NCBI GenBank assembly: GCA_041750975.1
Contig: JBGSYN010000256.1
Coordinates: 16,010-80,009, forward strand
Length of the DNA: 64,000 nucleotides
From: JBGSYN01 sp041750975
GTDB lineage: Bacteria > Pseudomonadota > Alphaproteobacteria > Geminicoccales > Geminicoccaceae
Direction of reading: 5' to 3'
In this document: positions 16,987 through 26,225 of the stretch, one piece after another
How the letters are laid out: the number at the start of each line of letters is the position of its first letter
How positions within the stretch are numbered: position 1 is the first letter of the stretch
Made by a program: the position numbers and the translations under genes
The notes under the pieces: generated by a model
What the model saw: only the letters and a program-made list of their open reading frames with translations
Told to the model about the DNA's origin: nothing
Database searches by the model: none

Positions 16987-18135
16987 TTGTACGATCGATA
17001 CCGCCGCAGAGAACAGTTCCTTGCAGTCAAGATCGCGGTTGTTGTGGTCTTTGTCGCGCTCTTGGCCATGGTCGCGCCCGGGACGGTGTTGGCTGTGTCG
17101 CGAGTCAAGGATATCGCCGATTTCGAAGGTATCCGCGATAACCCGCTGATCGGATACGGCTTGGTGGTTGGGCTTGAAGGCACTGGCGATTCGCTTCGCA
17201 ATACCGTTTTTACGGAAGAAAGCCTTAAAGCCATGCTCGAACGTCTTGGCGTGAGCACACGCGGCTCGCGGCTCAATACCAAGAACGTCGCTGCGGTCAT
17301 GGTGACTTCGACTTTGCCGCCCTTCGCCCGCCACGGTGGGCGCATCGATGTCAATGTCAGCGCGCTCGGCGATTCCAAATCGCTGCTTGGCGGCACATTG
17401 CTCGCCACACCTCTCCTGGGTGCGGACGGCGAAGTCTATGCGGTGGCGCAAGGCAGTCTTGCCGTCAACGGCTTCGCGGTCGAGGGCGAAAGCGAAAGTG
17501 TCACCCGAGGCGTCCCGACAACCGCGCGTATTGCTTCCGGCGCGATCATCGAACGTGAAATTCCATACCAGTTGAATGAAATCGAAATCGTTCGGATCAT
17601 GTTGCGCAATCCGGATCTGACCACAGCCACCCGCATCGCCGATGCGATTAATCAACACCTCGATCGCGAGAGTGCTCAGGCCCTGGATCCGAATACGGTC
17701 GCTATGCCTCTCGCCGCTCCGGATCGACACCGCATCGCCGCCCTGCTTGCGGAACTCGAGCAATTAGTCGTCGAGCCGGACACGGGAGCACGCATCATTA
17801 TCGATGAACGCGCCGGTATCATCGTCATGGGGGCAAATGTGCGGATCAGCGAAGTTGCGGTCGCCCAGGGCAACCTGACCGTGCGCATTTCCGAAGACCC
17901 CGAGGTGTCGCAGCCCAATGCTTTTGCCGATGGCGAGACCGTCGAGGTCCCGAGGACGACTATCGGGATCGACGAGGAGAGCAGTCACAGGCTCGCCGTG
18001 CTCGAGACCGGCGTCACGCTGCGGGAACTTGTCGATGGTCTCAATGCCATGGGTGTCGGGCCACGCGACATGATCGCTATCATTCAGGCCATCAAGGCTG
18101 CAGGCGCGCTGCAGGCGGCGATCGAGGTCATATGA
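16987..18135 (+). CDS. flgI: flagellar P-ring protein FlgI
   Basis: Forms the periplasmic P-ring around the flagellar rod. The 382-residue precursor has an N-terminal signal peptide (hydrophobic VVVVFVALLAMVAPGTVLA). The mature protein starts with the FlgI signature SRVKDIADFEGIRDNPLIGYG, then GLVVGLEGTGDS and the C-terminal TLRELVDGLNAMGVGPRDMI. The start is TTG 16987 with GGAG about 8 bases upstream. It heads an operon with a rod-binding protein, flgN-like, flgK and flgL, with stop/start overlaps at the first two junctions. Confidence 0.96.
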   Translation: MYDRYRRREQFLAVKIAVVVVFVALLAMVAPGTVLAVSRVKDIADFEGIRDNPLIGYGLVVGLEGTGDSLRNTVFTEESLKAMLERLGVSTRGSRLNTKNVAAVMVTSTLPPFARHGGRIDVNVSALGDSKSLLGGTLLATPLLGADGEVYAVAQGSLAVNGFAVEGESESVTRGVPTTARIASGAIIEREIPYQLNEIEIVRIMLRNPDLTTATRIADAINQHLDRESAQALDPNTVAMPLAAPDRHRIAALLAELEQLVVEPDTGARIIIDERAGIIVMGANVRISEVAVAQGNLTVRISEDPEVSQPNAFADGETVEVPRTTIGIDEESSHRLAVLETGVTLRELVDGLNAMGVGPRDMIAIIQAIKAAGALQAAIEVI

Positions 18136-18485
18136 TGACAATAGATGCCACTCACTCCTTGGCGATGACAACCTTGGAACCGGCACGGATGCTGGTCCGC
18201 AGCGCCGGGACGAACGCCATGCTTGGCGATACTGGCGTCGGCCGTGAAGAAGGCTCGCAGCAGGTACGTGCCGCCGCCGAGCAGTTCGAGCGAGTATTTC
18301 TCTCACAGGTCCTTTCGACCATGACGTCAGGCTTGGAATCGTCGCAAGGGGCGTCGGTCGGCGGCGACGATCACTATTCGAGCATGCTCAGGGATCAATA
18401 CGCTGAACTTATCGCCAAGCGCGGCGGCATCGGCCTTGCGGACGCGGTGTTGCGTCAATTGCTGCAGGTCCAGGAGCGCGATTGA
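18132..18485 (+). CDS. rod-binding protein (FlgJ N-terminal domain only)
   Basis: 117 residues matching the rod-capping half of FlgJ: AAAEQFERVFLSQVLSTM, DDHYSSMLRDQYAELIAKRGGIGLADAVLRQL (read in two parts). The muramidase domain of enterobacterial FlgJ is absent, as usual in alphaproteobacteria where the gene is often called cheL. The start overlaps the flgI stop (ATATGATG), indicating translational coupling. It is expected to act in the periplasm on rod assembly. Confidence 0.9.
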   Translation: MMTIDATHSLAMTTLEPARMLVRSAGTNAMLGDTGVGREEGSQQVRAAAEQFERVFLSQVLSTMTSGLESSQGASVGGDDHYSSMLRDQYAELIAKRGGIGLADAVLRQLLQVQERD

Positions 18486-18907
18486 TGGAGCCTATCGAAA
18501 AACTGACCGTGCTCATCACGCTGATGCGACGTCTGCAGAGCGTCATGGATCATGAGGTGGCACTGCTTCGAAACATGCAAATCGGCGAACTCTCGGACCT
18601 CCAGGATGAGAAAGCCGTCCTCAGTGAAGCCTATGAGCTCGAAATGGATCACTTGCGGCGAAATCCTGAAATTCTCGGCAGTCTCTTGCACGAATTCCGG
18701 GCAACGCTCGAGGAAGAAACGCGAGCCTTTCAAAAAACCGTTCAGGATAACGCCTTGGCGTTGCGGGCGGCGGGTGAGGTTATCGAGCGGATTATGGCCA
18801 GGCTCTCGGAAAGTCTGACCGCGGCTCAAGCGGTTGGTCCCGGCTATGGTGCCGCTCCGTCGTCGACTGGACGGGTCATTTCCGTCGCGTTCGATCGCCA
18901 GCTCTAG
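18485..18907 (+). CDS. FlgN-like flagellar export chaperone
   Basis: 140-residue, almost entirely helical protein (IEKLTVLITLMRRLQSVMDH, LSDLQDEKAVLSEAYELEM). FlgN chaperones hook-associated proteins FlgK and FlgL before export, and this gene lies directly upstream of flgK. ATG 18485 overlaps the preceding stop codon by one base. Sequence identity to enterobacterial FlgN is not evident by eye; the call rests on size, coiled-coil character and position. Confidence 0.72.
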   Translation: MEPIEKLTVLITLMRRLQSVMDHEVALLRNMQIGELSDLQDEKAVLSEAYELEMDHLRRNPEILGSLLHEFRATLEEETRAFQKTVQDNALALRAAGEVIERIMARLSESLTAAQAVGPGYGAAPSSTGRVISVAFDRQL

Positions 18908-18918
18908 ACGGAACCGAC

Positions 18919-20790
18919 ATGTCCCTCACCGCTGCCCTTTCCACAGCACTTTCCGGGCTCAATACGGCTCAACGGGGCCTTGCACTCACGGCGAACAACA
19001 TCGCCAACGCACAAACCCCCGGCTACACGCGCAAGGTTCTGCCCCAGGAGAACCGGGTTGTCGACGGCCAAGGCCGCGGTACGCGCGCGCTTGATACCGA
19101 ACGCATCGTCGATGATTTCCTGACCCATGAGCTTAGGAGCCAGGCAGGTCGTCTCGCCCGAGGTGAAGTGCTCGAGGACGTCTACGATCAAATCCAGGCA
19201 GCCGTCCTTGGCGAGCCGGGCGATAGCAGTCGGGGTATCGACGCGCTGACACGCCGCTTGTCGCTGTCCTTGCAGGAGTTGAGCAATGCACCCGAGAGTA
19301 CCGCGGCGAGGCTGACCGCCGTCGGAACCGTCGACGATACGATGGCGGGCTTGACCGATATCGAGACCGATATTCAGCTCTTCAGGGGCGATATCGATCG
19401 CGAGATCGCAACGACTGTCGGTCAGGTCAACACCAAATTGCGCGCTCTCGAGACCATCAATCGAGATCTTACCCGCAACGGATCTCCGGCGGACCTTCTC
19501 GACTCCCGGGATCGGTTGATCCAGGAGCTCGCAGCACTCGTTGAAATCGATGTTGAATTTGAGGGGACAGGGGCGGCCCGTATCTATGTGGCCGGCGGCG
19601 AGCAATTGCTGGCGCAGCATGCGAGCATCATGACATACGATCGTGCCGCGACAGTAGTCGCCGATACCGTCTTTGGGCCGATACGCGTGTTTGCGCCCGG
19701 CGCATTCGATCCCAGCACGCAAACGCCTAATGGTGGTGCGGTCGGGCACGTGCTCGTGAGCGGCGGTGTCAGGCGTGAATTGACCGCAGAACTCGTTGGC
19801 GATGCAATTCCCGATTCCCAACAACGGATCGGTTCCCCGCTCACCGAAGGCAAGCTCGAGGGTCTTCTTCTGGCAAGAGATAAAGTCCTGCCGGAACTTG
19901 ACGATCAGATCGGCGAACTGACGACACGCCTGCGCTTTGCACTCAACGCAGCACATAACGCATCCGTGCCGGTGCCACCGCCCTCGACACTCCTTGGCAC
20001 GAGAACCGATCTTGGAGGATTTGGGTCGGCGCCCCGAAGCGGTTCCGCCTATTTGAGCGTGATCGATACGTCGGGCGACACGGTGTCGACCATCGAGATC
20101 GATCTCTCGGTGGCGAGTGCTGCCGATCTCGCGACCCAGCTCAATAGCGATCTCGGCGCCTTGGGTACGGCGGTCATCGACGGTACAGGACGTCTCAGCA
20201 TCGATCTCGCCGATAGCTCGCAAGGCCTGGCGATTGCATCGGGCTCGGGCAGCATCGAAATCGATGTCGATGGCATTCCTCGAGAGTTGAGCTTCTCCCA
20301 CTATTTCGGCCTGAACGATCTGGTTGTGGATGGTACGGATAATGATGGGCCTGCCGTCAGAAGCGATATCCTGAACGACGTCCGGCTGCTTTCGACAGCG
20401 AGGCTCGAAATCGACAGCGGTCCGCCCGCCGAGGGCAGGCTCGGCGGTAGCGGCGATAATCGCGGCGCACTGGATCTGGCCTCGTCGATGACGGAAAAGA
20501 CCGGATTTGCCGGCCGCGGTGGCCTCCCTGCCGCAGACTTCACGATTGGCGGTTATGTCGGCGAAATGACCGGCTTATTGGCGGCCCGTGGCAATCAGGC
20601 GAAACAGGCGACCTCGATAGACCGGGCAATCGCCGAGGATCTCGACTATCGCAAAGCGGCACAATCCGGCGTCAACATCGATGAAGAACTCGCGAAACTG
20701 CTCCAATATCAGCAGTCCTACACGACGGCTGCGCGGGTGATGTCGATTACCAACGAGCTCTTCGAGGAACTACTCAACATGGCGCGCTAG
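18919..20790 (+). CDS. flgK: flagellar hook-associated protein 1 (FlgK)
   Basis: Joins the hook to the filament. 623 residues. The N-terminus ALSTALSGLNTAQRGLALTA with NNIANAQTPGYTRK is the rod/hook/HAP signature, and the C-terminus GVNIDEELAKLLQYQQSYTT and AARVMSITNELFEELLNMAR is the conserved HAP1 end that helps form the coiled coil. The middle is a variable domain. It lies 11 bases after the flgN-like gene and 14 before flgL. Confidence 0.96.
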   Translation: MSLTAALSTALSGLNTAQRGLALTANNIANAQTPGYTRKVLPQENRVVDGQGRGTRALDTERIVDDFLTHELRSQAGRLARGEVLEDVYDQIQAAVLGEPGDSSRGIDALTRRLSLSLQELSNAPESTAARLTAVGTVDDTMAGLTDIETDIQLFRGDIDREIATTVGQVNTKLRALETINRDLTRNGSPADLLDSRDRLIQELAALVEIDVEFEGTGAARIYVAGGEQLLAQHASIMTYDRAATVVADTVFGPIRVFAPGAFDPSTQTPNGGAVGHVLVSGGVRRELTAELVGDAIPDSQQRIGSPLTEGKLEGLLLARDKVLPELDDQIGELTTRLRFALNAAHNASVPVPPPSTLLGTRTDLGGFGSAPRSGSAYLSVIDTSGDTVSTIEIDLSVASAADLATQLNSDLGALGTAVIDGTGRLSIDLADSSQGLAIASGSGSIEIDVDGIPRELSFSHYFGLNDLVVDGTDNDGPAVRSDILNDVRLLSTARLEIDSGPPAEGRLGGSGDNRGALDLASSMTEKTGFAGRGGLPAADFTIGGYVGEMTGLLAARGNQAKQATSIDRAIAEDLDYRKAAQSGVNIDEELAKLLQYQQSYTTAARVMSITNELFEELLNMAR

Positions 20791-20804
20791 CTCATGAACG
20801 TTCG

Positions 20805-21704
20805 ATGATAAGCCGCTTCGGCGATGCCGCCCAGTCGCGGGCCCTGACCCAGGACCTTCTGGCCACACAAACTCGCATGCGGGAAACGCAGGCGCAGATT
20901 TCGTCCGGCAAGCGCGCTCGAAACTATGACGAAATTGCGGACCGAGCCAGCGTGCTGGTTCGCACCAAGGAGCAGTATGCCCTCGTCGAGAATTATGCGA
21001 GCGGCAACCGTGAAGTCGTCAATCGAGTCAACGCGATGGAAGGCTCGATCCGTGTGATCGCCGATAGTGCCGAACGTTTCCGGTCCGTGCTCCTGCAACG
21101 CCTCGATTCAGCGTCGGGATCGGCGGTGCCGCTCGAGAGCGAGATCGAGAACATGCTCGACGAGGTGGAACATCAGCTCAACACCAAGGTCGACGGGCGC
21201 GCCCTTTTTGGCGGAAGCAGGACGAATATCGATCCCGTCCAACTGCCCGATCCGCCGCCAACAACCGTCGATCCCGCACTCTACTATCGAGGCGATAGCG
21301 TCCGGCTGACGCACCGAGCCGACACCGATATCGACGTCGCCTATGGAATCGAGGCCAGCGATCCGGCCTTTGCCGGCTTTATCGCCGCTCTTGGCGAAGC
21401 CTTGGCAGCCCACGGCGCCAATGATCGAGTTGGTCTGGAGGGCGCACTGGACCAGGCGACGCAGGCAATCAACGGCCTTGCCGATCTGCGAGGAACGCTC
21501 GGCGCTCGGAGCGCACGTCTTGAGAGCATCGCGACGAGCCAGGACGCGCAGGCCGACTATCTTCGAGAGTCGATCGGCACGATCGAGGATGTCGATCTGG
21601 CCGAGGCCATGACCAAACTGGCACAGGATCGGATCGTTCTCGAAGCCTCATATCTGGCACTGAGCCAAATCAATTCGCTGTCGCTGGCCGACTATCTCCG
21701 CTGA
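20805..21704 (+). CDS. flgL: flagellar hook-associated protein 3 (FlgL, flagellin-like)
   Basis: Second hook-filament junction protein, flagellin-related. 299 residues. N-terminal helix ATQTRMRETQAQISSGKRA and C-terminal helix ALSQINSLSLADYLR correspond to the D0/D1 coiled coil; GRALFGGSRT is the usual HAP3 segment. It is the last gene of the flgI operon. A 184-base gap with a CtrA box separates it from fliW. Confidence 0.93.
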   Translation: MISRFGDAAQSRALTQDLLATQTRMRETQAQISSGKRARNYDEIADRASVLVRTKEQYALVENYASGNREVVNRVNAMEGSIRVIADSAERFRSVLLQRLDSASGSAVPLESEIENMLDEVEHQLNTKVDGRALFGGSRTNIDPVQLPDPPPTTVDPALYYRGDSVRLTHRADTDIDVAYGIEASDPAFAGFIAALGEALAAHGANDRVGLEGALDQATQAINGLADLRGTLGARSARLESIATSQDAQADYLRESIGTIEDVDLAEAMTKLAQDRIVLEASYLALSQINSLSLADYLR

Positions 21705-21817
21705 CCTGATTGTCGCCCGGTGTTTGCACGCTAGCCGTTTCCGGCCGGCGCCATCCTGGTGTCCCGAACCTCGCTAGAAGCTTTCCGATCACAATTTCCG
21801 CCTCACGCGGAAGCTCG

Positions 21818-21832
21818 TTAATCCCCCGTTAA
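21818..21832. promoter_or_regulatory. CtrA box (TTAA-N7-TTAA) upstream of fliW
   Basis: A perfect TTAA, 7 bases, TTAA match, 57 bases before the fliW start. Another TTAA follows 10 bases later (21843-21846). It is the only strong regulatory motif in the gap between flgL and fliW and suggests cell-cycle control of the fliW-glycosyltransferase-methyltransferase operon. Confidence 0.6.
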
Positions 21833-21888
21833 TCATGAACGGTTAAGCCGAACCTGCCATGCAGGCAGCGATTACAAGGAGATACGCG

Positions 21889-22383
21889 ATGGCAACGCCG
21901 CAGTTGCAAGGGATCGAGCCAAAGCCCTTTATTGCCCACACCGACAGCTCGGCCAAAGGACCGGATCGCTCGATCATCTTCGATGACGGGCTCCCTGGCT
22001 TCCCGGAAGCCTGCCGGTTCGAATTGCAGATGCTCGAGCAGAGTCATCCGGCCCTGATGTCACTACGATCGTCCGACGATGCGGCGTTGAGCTTTGTGGT
22101 CTATGCGTTCAACACGTTCGAAGGCCTTTATCGCCCCATCGAGATCGACGCCATCGAGGCGACCATGAAGTGCAAGGTCATGGATTGCGCGCTTCTCGGC
22201 ATGTTGACGCTGACCGCCGGACCCGACGGCATTGAAGCATTTGTCAACCTGCGAGCGCCCATCGTGATCGAGGTGGCGACACGCCGTGGGATGCAGATCG
22301 TGTTGACAGACAGGAGGCTGCCCTTCCGCAGGTCTATCGGACGTGTAGCGGATAACGCCTTTCCGAAATCTCCCCTATCATGA
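21889..22383 (+). CDS. fliW: flagellar assembly factor FliW
   Basis: FliW binds flagellin and antagonises the RNA-binding repressor CsrA in bacteria studied so far. 164 residues from ATG 21889, set by AAGGAG 8 bases upstream (an in-frame ATG at 21859 lacks one). Family motifs: IIFDDGLPGFPEACRFEL, LMSLRSSDDAALSFVV, FVNLRAPIVIEVATRRGMQI and VLTDRRLPFR. No csrA lies in the window. Its stop overlaps the start of the glycosyltransferase gene (ATGA). Confidence 0.88.
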   Translation: MATPQLQGIEPKPFIAHTDSSAKGPDRSIIFDDGLPGFPEACRFELQMLEQSHPALMSLRSSDDAALSFVVYAFNTFEGLYRPIEIDAIEATMKCKVMDCALLGMLTLTAGPDGIEAFVNLRAPIVIEVATRRGMQIVLTDRRLPFRRSIGRVADNAFPKSPLS

Positions 22384-24497
22384 TCGATGCATCGGTGCCC
22401 ACTGCGGCAAAGGCGGATCCGTTTCTCGCATCCCTCCTCCTCGAGGCGAGCGCGGCGCATCGAGCCGGTGACCTCGATTTAGCGGAACAAGGCTATCGGC
22501 AAGCGCTCGGCATCGTTCCCGACGATCCCAATGCTCTGCAGTTGCTGGGGTTGATTCTGGGCTCCAAGGGTCGCTTGTCGGCAGGACGTTCGCTGATCGA
22601 GCGAGCCATCAGAAAAACACCGGGTTGCGCCTTCTTTCATTCAAATCTTGGCAACCTTCTCCAACGTGACGGCAAGATCATGGCGGCTATCGAAGCCTAC
22701 CGTCAGGCCATTCGTCTCGATCCGGAAGTCGCTGACGCCCATGCCAACCTCGCCGGCGCGTTGACTGCCGCAAGTCTCTTCGTTGGCGCGGAGATCTCGG
22801 CCGAACGCGCCCTTTCCATTGCGCCCTATCATCCGATAGCCCTTGCCAATTTGGCGGGAGCTCTTATCGGCCAATTACGCTTCGATGATGCCGCTAAGCC
22901 ACTCGATGCTGCCCGCCGGCTGGCCCCGCAGCTTCCGGAAGTCTGGCTTAATACGGGGCATCAGCGGATGGCTGAAGCCGACTTCATCGACGCCGAGGCT
23001 TCATTCCGCAAGGCGCTCGAGCTTGCGCCACTCCTGCTCGAAGCGAAGAAGGGTCTTGCCTTCGCTCTCGCCAGACGGTCGATGTTGGATGAGGCGCGGC
23101 AGTTGCTCGAAGCTTACGTGCAGGCAAGCGATCAGCCCAGCAACGCCCATAGCATGCTGGGTCATATCTTCATGCTCGCTGGCAACCAGGAGACCGGGCT
23201 GCCTCTCTTGCGTACCGGTATCGGCCGCACCGGGGTGCCACCTCATGAGCATTCGACCTATCTGTTCGATCTCAACTACTGTCCCGATCTCGATCCCGCG
23301 ACGGTGCTGCACGAGCACCGGCAATGGTCGGATCGCTATCGGCTGGAATCACCGGCGCCGGAACCCCGATGCGGGCCCCTGCCGGATCGCCGGCTAAGGG
23401 TCGGCTTCGTCTCACCGGATTTCCGGGCGCATTCGGTAAGCTTTTTCTTGAAACCCCTGCTGCAGGCGCTCGATCCCCAGAGAATCGAGGTCGTCTGTTA
23501 CAGCAGCGTTCGCGATGCCGATCGGATCACTTTGGCCTTTCGTCAGATTGCGAGCGAATGGCAAGAGATATGGGGAATTGGCGACGCCGACGTGGCGCAG
23601 ATGGTTCGAGACGATGCTATCGACGTTCTGATCGATCTCGGCGGTCACAGTGCCGACAACCGGCTCGGTGTATTTCGCTACCGCCCGGCGCCTCTGCAAC
23701 TCAGCTATCTCGGCTATCCCAATACGACGGGCATGGACGCAATCGACGCAAGGTTGGTCGATCGCTGGACCGACCCGGCCGGTGCGGAGAGCCACGCAAG
23801 CGAGCGGCTATTGCGTCTCGATCGCTGCTTTCTCGCCTATCGTCCCGAGATTTATCCGGCAATCGCCGAGCCCCCTTGCCTTGAGAACGGCTTTATCTCG
23901 TTCGGCTCGTTCAACAACATCGCCAAGATCAATGATCACGTCTTGAGCGTCTGGGCATCGATCCTGCAATCCGTCCCGGCATCCCGTCTCATCCTGAAGC
24001 ACGATGCGAGCGCCGATCCGATGATCAGGAAAAGGATCGAGTCGGTTTGCTCTGAGAATGGCGTAGACTCATCGAGAATAAGCCTGCTCGACCGCGCACC
24101 GGACCTGATCACCCATCTAGAATGCTATCGGCAGATCGACATCGCACTCGACAGCTTCCCCTATAACGGCACAACGACGACTTGTGAGGCACTCTGGATG
24201 GGCGTTCCGGTGGTCACTTTGACCGGCAAAGTCCATGCGGGGCGCGTTGGGACGAGCCTGCTCACGGCGATCGGTTTTGACGCCGGCATCGCCACCGACG
24301 TCGGGGATTACTGCCAGACCGCTATAACATTGGCCGCCAATCCGCCGATGTTGCGGACGATCCGTCATCTGCTTCGCGATTCGATGTCTCATTCATCATT
24401 GTTTGACGCCGACGGACTGGCCCGGGAGTTCGAGAGCGAGCTTCGCGAACTGTGGCAGGTCTGGTGCGCCGGAAGAACGGAAGGACAGCTGTCATGA
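22380..24497 (+). CDS. TPR + GT41 (SPINDLY/OGT-like) protein O-glycosyltransferase
   Basis: 705 residues. About 20-280 are tetratricopeptide repeats (AHRAGDLDLAEQGYRQAL, FHSNLGNLLQRDGKIMAAIE, EAYRQAIRLDPEVADAHANL). About 330-695 is the GT41 catalytic region: LRVGFVSPDFRAHSVSFF, DLGGHSADNRLGVFRYRPAP, QLSYLGYPNTTGMDAIDARL, FGSFNNIAKI and the sugar-nucleotide loop LDSFPYNGTTTTCEALWMG with HAGRVGTSLL. GT41 enzymes transfer GlcNAc or fucose to Ser/Thr. Its overlap with fliW and position after flgKL suggest flagellin or hook-protein glycosylation, analogous in layout to Caulobacter FlmG; donor sugar and target are inferred. Confidence 0.88.
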   Translation: MIDASVPTAAKADPFLASLLLEASAAHRAGDLDLAEQGYRQALGIVPDDPNALQLLGLILGSKGRLSAGRSLIERAIRKTPGCAFFHSNLGNLLQRDGKIMAAIEAYRQAIRLDPEVADAHANLAGALTAASLFVGAEISAERALSIAPYHPIALANLAGALIGQLRFDDAAKPLDAARRLAPQLPEVWLNTGHQRMAEADFIDAEASFRKALELAPLLLEAKKGLAFALARRSMLDEARQLLEAYVQASDQPSNAHSMLGHIFMLAGNQETGLPLLRTGIGRTGVPPHEHSTYLFDLNYCPDLDPATVLHEHRQWSDRYRLESPAPEPRCGPLPDRRLRVGFVSPDFRAHSVSFFLKPLLQALDPQRIEVVCYSSVRDADRITLAFRQIASEWQEIWGIGDADVAQMVRDDAIDVLIDLGGHSADNRLGVFRYRPAPLQLSYLGYPNTTGMDAIDARLVDRWTDPAGAESHASERLLRLDRCFLAYRPEIYPAIAEPPCLENGFISFGSFNNIAKINDHVLSVWASILQSVPASRLILKHDASADPMIRKRIESVCSENGVDSSRISLLDRAPDLITHLECYRQIDIALDSFPYNGTTTTCEALWMGVPVVTLTGKVHAGRVGTSLLTAIGFDAGIATDVGDYCQTAITLAANPPMLRTIRHLLRDSMSHSSLFDADGLAREFESELRELWQVWCAGRTEGQLS

Positions 24498-25069
24498 GCG
24501 CATCGGTTATCGGCGAACGATCCAATGGCATTGAAGCGTTCGAAGACGAGACACCGATCAATCTTCACATCGGTGGCGTCGAGCCTCGCCCTGGCTGGCT
24601 TATTCTCAACCTAAGCCCCGGACCCAATGTCGATGTCTGTGGTTCCTGCATCGATCTACGCATGTTCGACGACAATAGTGTTCAAACGGTCTACGCCTCG
24701 CACGTCCTCGAACATCTTGGCTATCAGGAAGAACTGCCGCGCGCGCTGAGGGAAATACGCCGGGTGCTTCGCGCCCAGGGACGATTACTGTTGGGAGTCC
24801 CCGACCTCGAGGTCCTGGGCAAAATGATCGCGCATCCGCAACTCCCCGTTGCACAGCGCATTCACGTCATGCGCATGATCTATGGTGGCCAGATGGACGA
24901 TCATGATTTTCACAAGACTGGGTTTACATGGGATATTCTTCAATCGCTCTTGCTCGATTGCGGGTATCGATCCGTTCGTCGGGTTCGAGAGCTTGGGGTA
25001 TTTCGCGATACTAGCAGCGGAATTTTCTGTGGTCACCCGATCAGCTTGAATGCCATCGCCACCGCTTAG
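24494..25069 (+). CDS. SAM-dependent methyltransferase (class I, type 11-like)
   Basis: 191 residues from ATG 24494, which overlaps the glycosyltransferase stop. The N-terminus INLHIGGVEPRPGWLILNL, the acid-loop region CIDLRMFDDNSVQTVYASHV, LEHLGYQEELPRALREIRRV and GRLLLGVPDLEVL match small methyltransferases found in glycan loci. Coupled translation with the GT41 gene suggests it modifies the same glycoprotein or sugar, but this is inference. A 44-base gap separates it from the convergent TPR-SPOR gene. Confidence 0.8.
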   Translation: MSASVIGERSNGIEAFEDETPINLHIGGVEPRPGWLILNLSPGPNVDVCGSCIDLRMFDDNSVQTVYASHVLEHLGYQEELPRALREIRRVLRAQGRLLLGVPDLEVLGKMIAHPQLPVAQRIHVMRMIYGGQMDDHDFHKTGFTWDILQSLLLDCGYRSVRRVRELGVFRDTSSGIFCGHPISLNAIATA

Positions 25070-25113
25070 CTGTTTCGATCTCGGAGCGTCTTGTTTCCCT
25101 AAAGCTTGAGGCT

Positions 25114-26208
25114 TCAGGGGTGCATGACCCGGCAATACTGACCGATAGCTTCGAGGCGATCACAGAGTTCCTGTCCCTCACCAGGGGACGAGAATTCACC
25201 GGCAGCAACCCGATGGAATGTCCCTTCATCGGCGATCTCAATCGGTGCAAGCTCGATCAATGGAAGATCCTCCAGCATGGGGAAATTGCGGCGCAACTGC
25301 ATCCAGGCCTCGCCGACACTTGCGGCATCCCGCATCGATGCGAGGTGAATGACCCAACGCCCGGAAGCCGCGGATTGTGCCGCAGTTTTGCTAACTGACG
25401 GTCGCCGGATCGGTCGATGAAGCGCAGCCAGCGCCGTCCTACCGTCACGGTTGCTCGAGGTCTTCGTTGCCTCTCTCTCGCTGGAATGAGGACGCAGCGT
25501 CGGCGATGGCACGGTCAGAGCCGCTTGCTGCAACCGCGCGCGATTTCGAGCCAGCAGTTTCGTCGTCGGATGGTCCGGTCCGACCGCCTCCGTGCTGATC
25601 CGAACGGCTCGGTCCAGCATCGTTCCAGCGCGCTCGGGATGCCCTTCGGCGGCGTAGATCAAAGCAAGATTGTTCAGGGTTTTGGCCACATCCGGGTGAT
25701 TCGGGCCGAGGCCGTTTTGCAGCAATTGCAGCGCCTGTTCGTAGTATTCCTCGGCCTCGCCGAGCCGATTCAGCGATCGGTTCGCCAACGCCAAATTATT
25801 CATCGCCGTGGCAATGCTGACAGAGTTGCCGTGCTCTTGCTCGATCGCCAGCGCGCGCTTGAGGTAGGCAATAGCCCGCTCATTGTCGCCGACGAGGCGG
25901 AAGACCTCGCCGACATTGTTGAGTTCGACGGCGGTTCGCGGATCGTCGACGCCATATTGGCGTTCGGCGATTTCGAGCGCACGCTCGAAATGCGGCAAGG
26001 CCTGGTCGACTTTGTCGTCGCGCAATGCTTCGAAGCCCTGCCGATAGGCCTGAGCAAGATCCTCCGCTGCATTGCCCGAACCGCTTGGGAGAAACGCCAA
26101 AGTGACAATCAATAGAATGGCAATATTAAGTATGGCGGCCCCGCGCCGATCCCTGACCGAAGCGGCTGTACCAGCATTGGGTGCCCGAGAACGTTTTCTG
26201 AAAATCAC
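25114..26208 (-). CDS. TPR-repeat protein with C-terminal SPOR domain
   Basis: 364 residues. An N-terminal hydrophobic segment (AILNIAILLIVTLAFL) acts as signal or anchor. Kinesin-light-chain-type TPRs span about 45-225 (TAVELNNVGEVFRLVGDNER, LNNLALIYAAEGHPERAGTM). A Ser/Thr-rich linker follows, then a SPOR domain at the C-terminus (WVIHLASMRDAASVGEAWMQ ... EFSSPGEGQELCDRLEA). SPOR domains bind denuded peptidoglycan at division sites. GTG 26208 has AAGGA 5 bases upstream and lies past the rlmE stop; a GTG at 26250 would overlap rlmE. Function unknown; envelope location likely. Confidence 0.75.
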   Translation of the reverse strand: MIFRKRSRAPNAGTAASVRDRRGAAILNIAILLIVTLAFLPSGSGNAAEDLAQAYRQGFEALRDDKVDQALPHFERALEIAERQYGVDDPRTAVELNNVGEVFRLVGDNERAIAYLKRALAIEQEHGNSVSIATAMNNLALANRSLNRLGEAEEYYEQALQLLQNGLGPNHPDVAKTLNNLALIYAAEGHPERAGTMLDRAVRISTEAVGPDHPTTKLLARNRARLQQAALTVPSPTLRPHSSEREATKTSSNRDGRTALAALHRPIRRPSVSKTAAQSAASGRWVIHLASMRDAASVGEAWMQLRRNFPMLEDLPLIELAPIEIADEGTFHRVAAGEFSSPGEGQELCDRLEAIGQYCRVMHP

Positions 26209-26225
26209 ATGGGTCCTTCGGTCGA

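Noticed and set aside
18904..20301. Minus-strand frame of 465 codons opposite flgK
   Set aside because: Antisense shadow of a well-conserved flagellar gene in GC-rich DNA.
16861..21888. Sigma-54 promoters (TGGC-N9-TTGC type) for flagellar genes
   Set aside because: No gap in the flagellar block holds a convincing match; TGGCACG near 19990 lies inside flgK and lacks the GC element.
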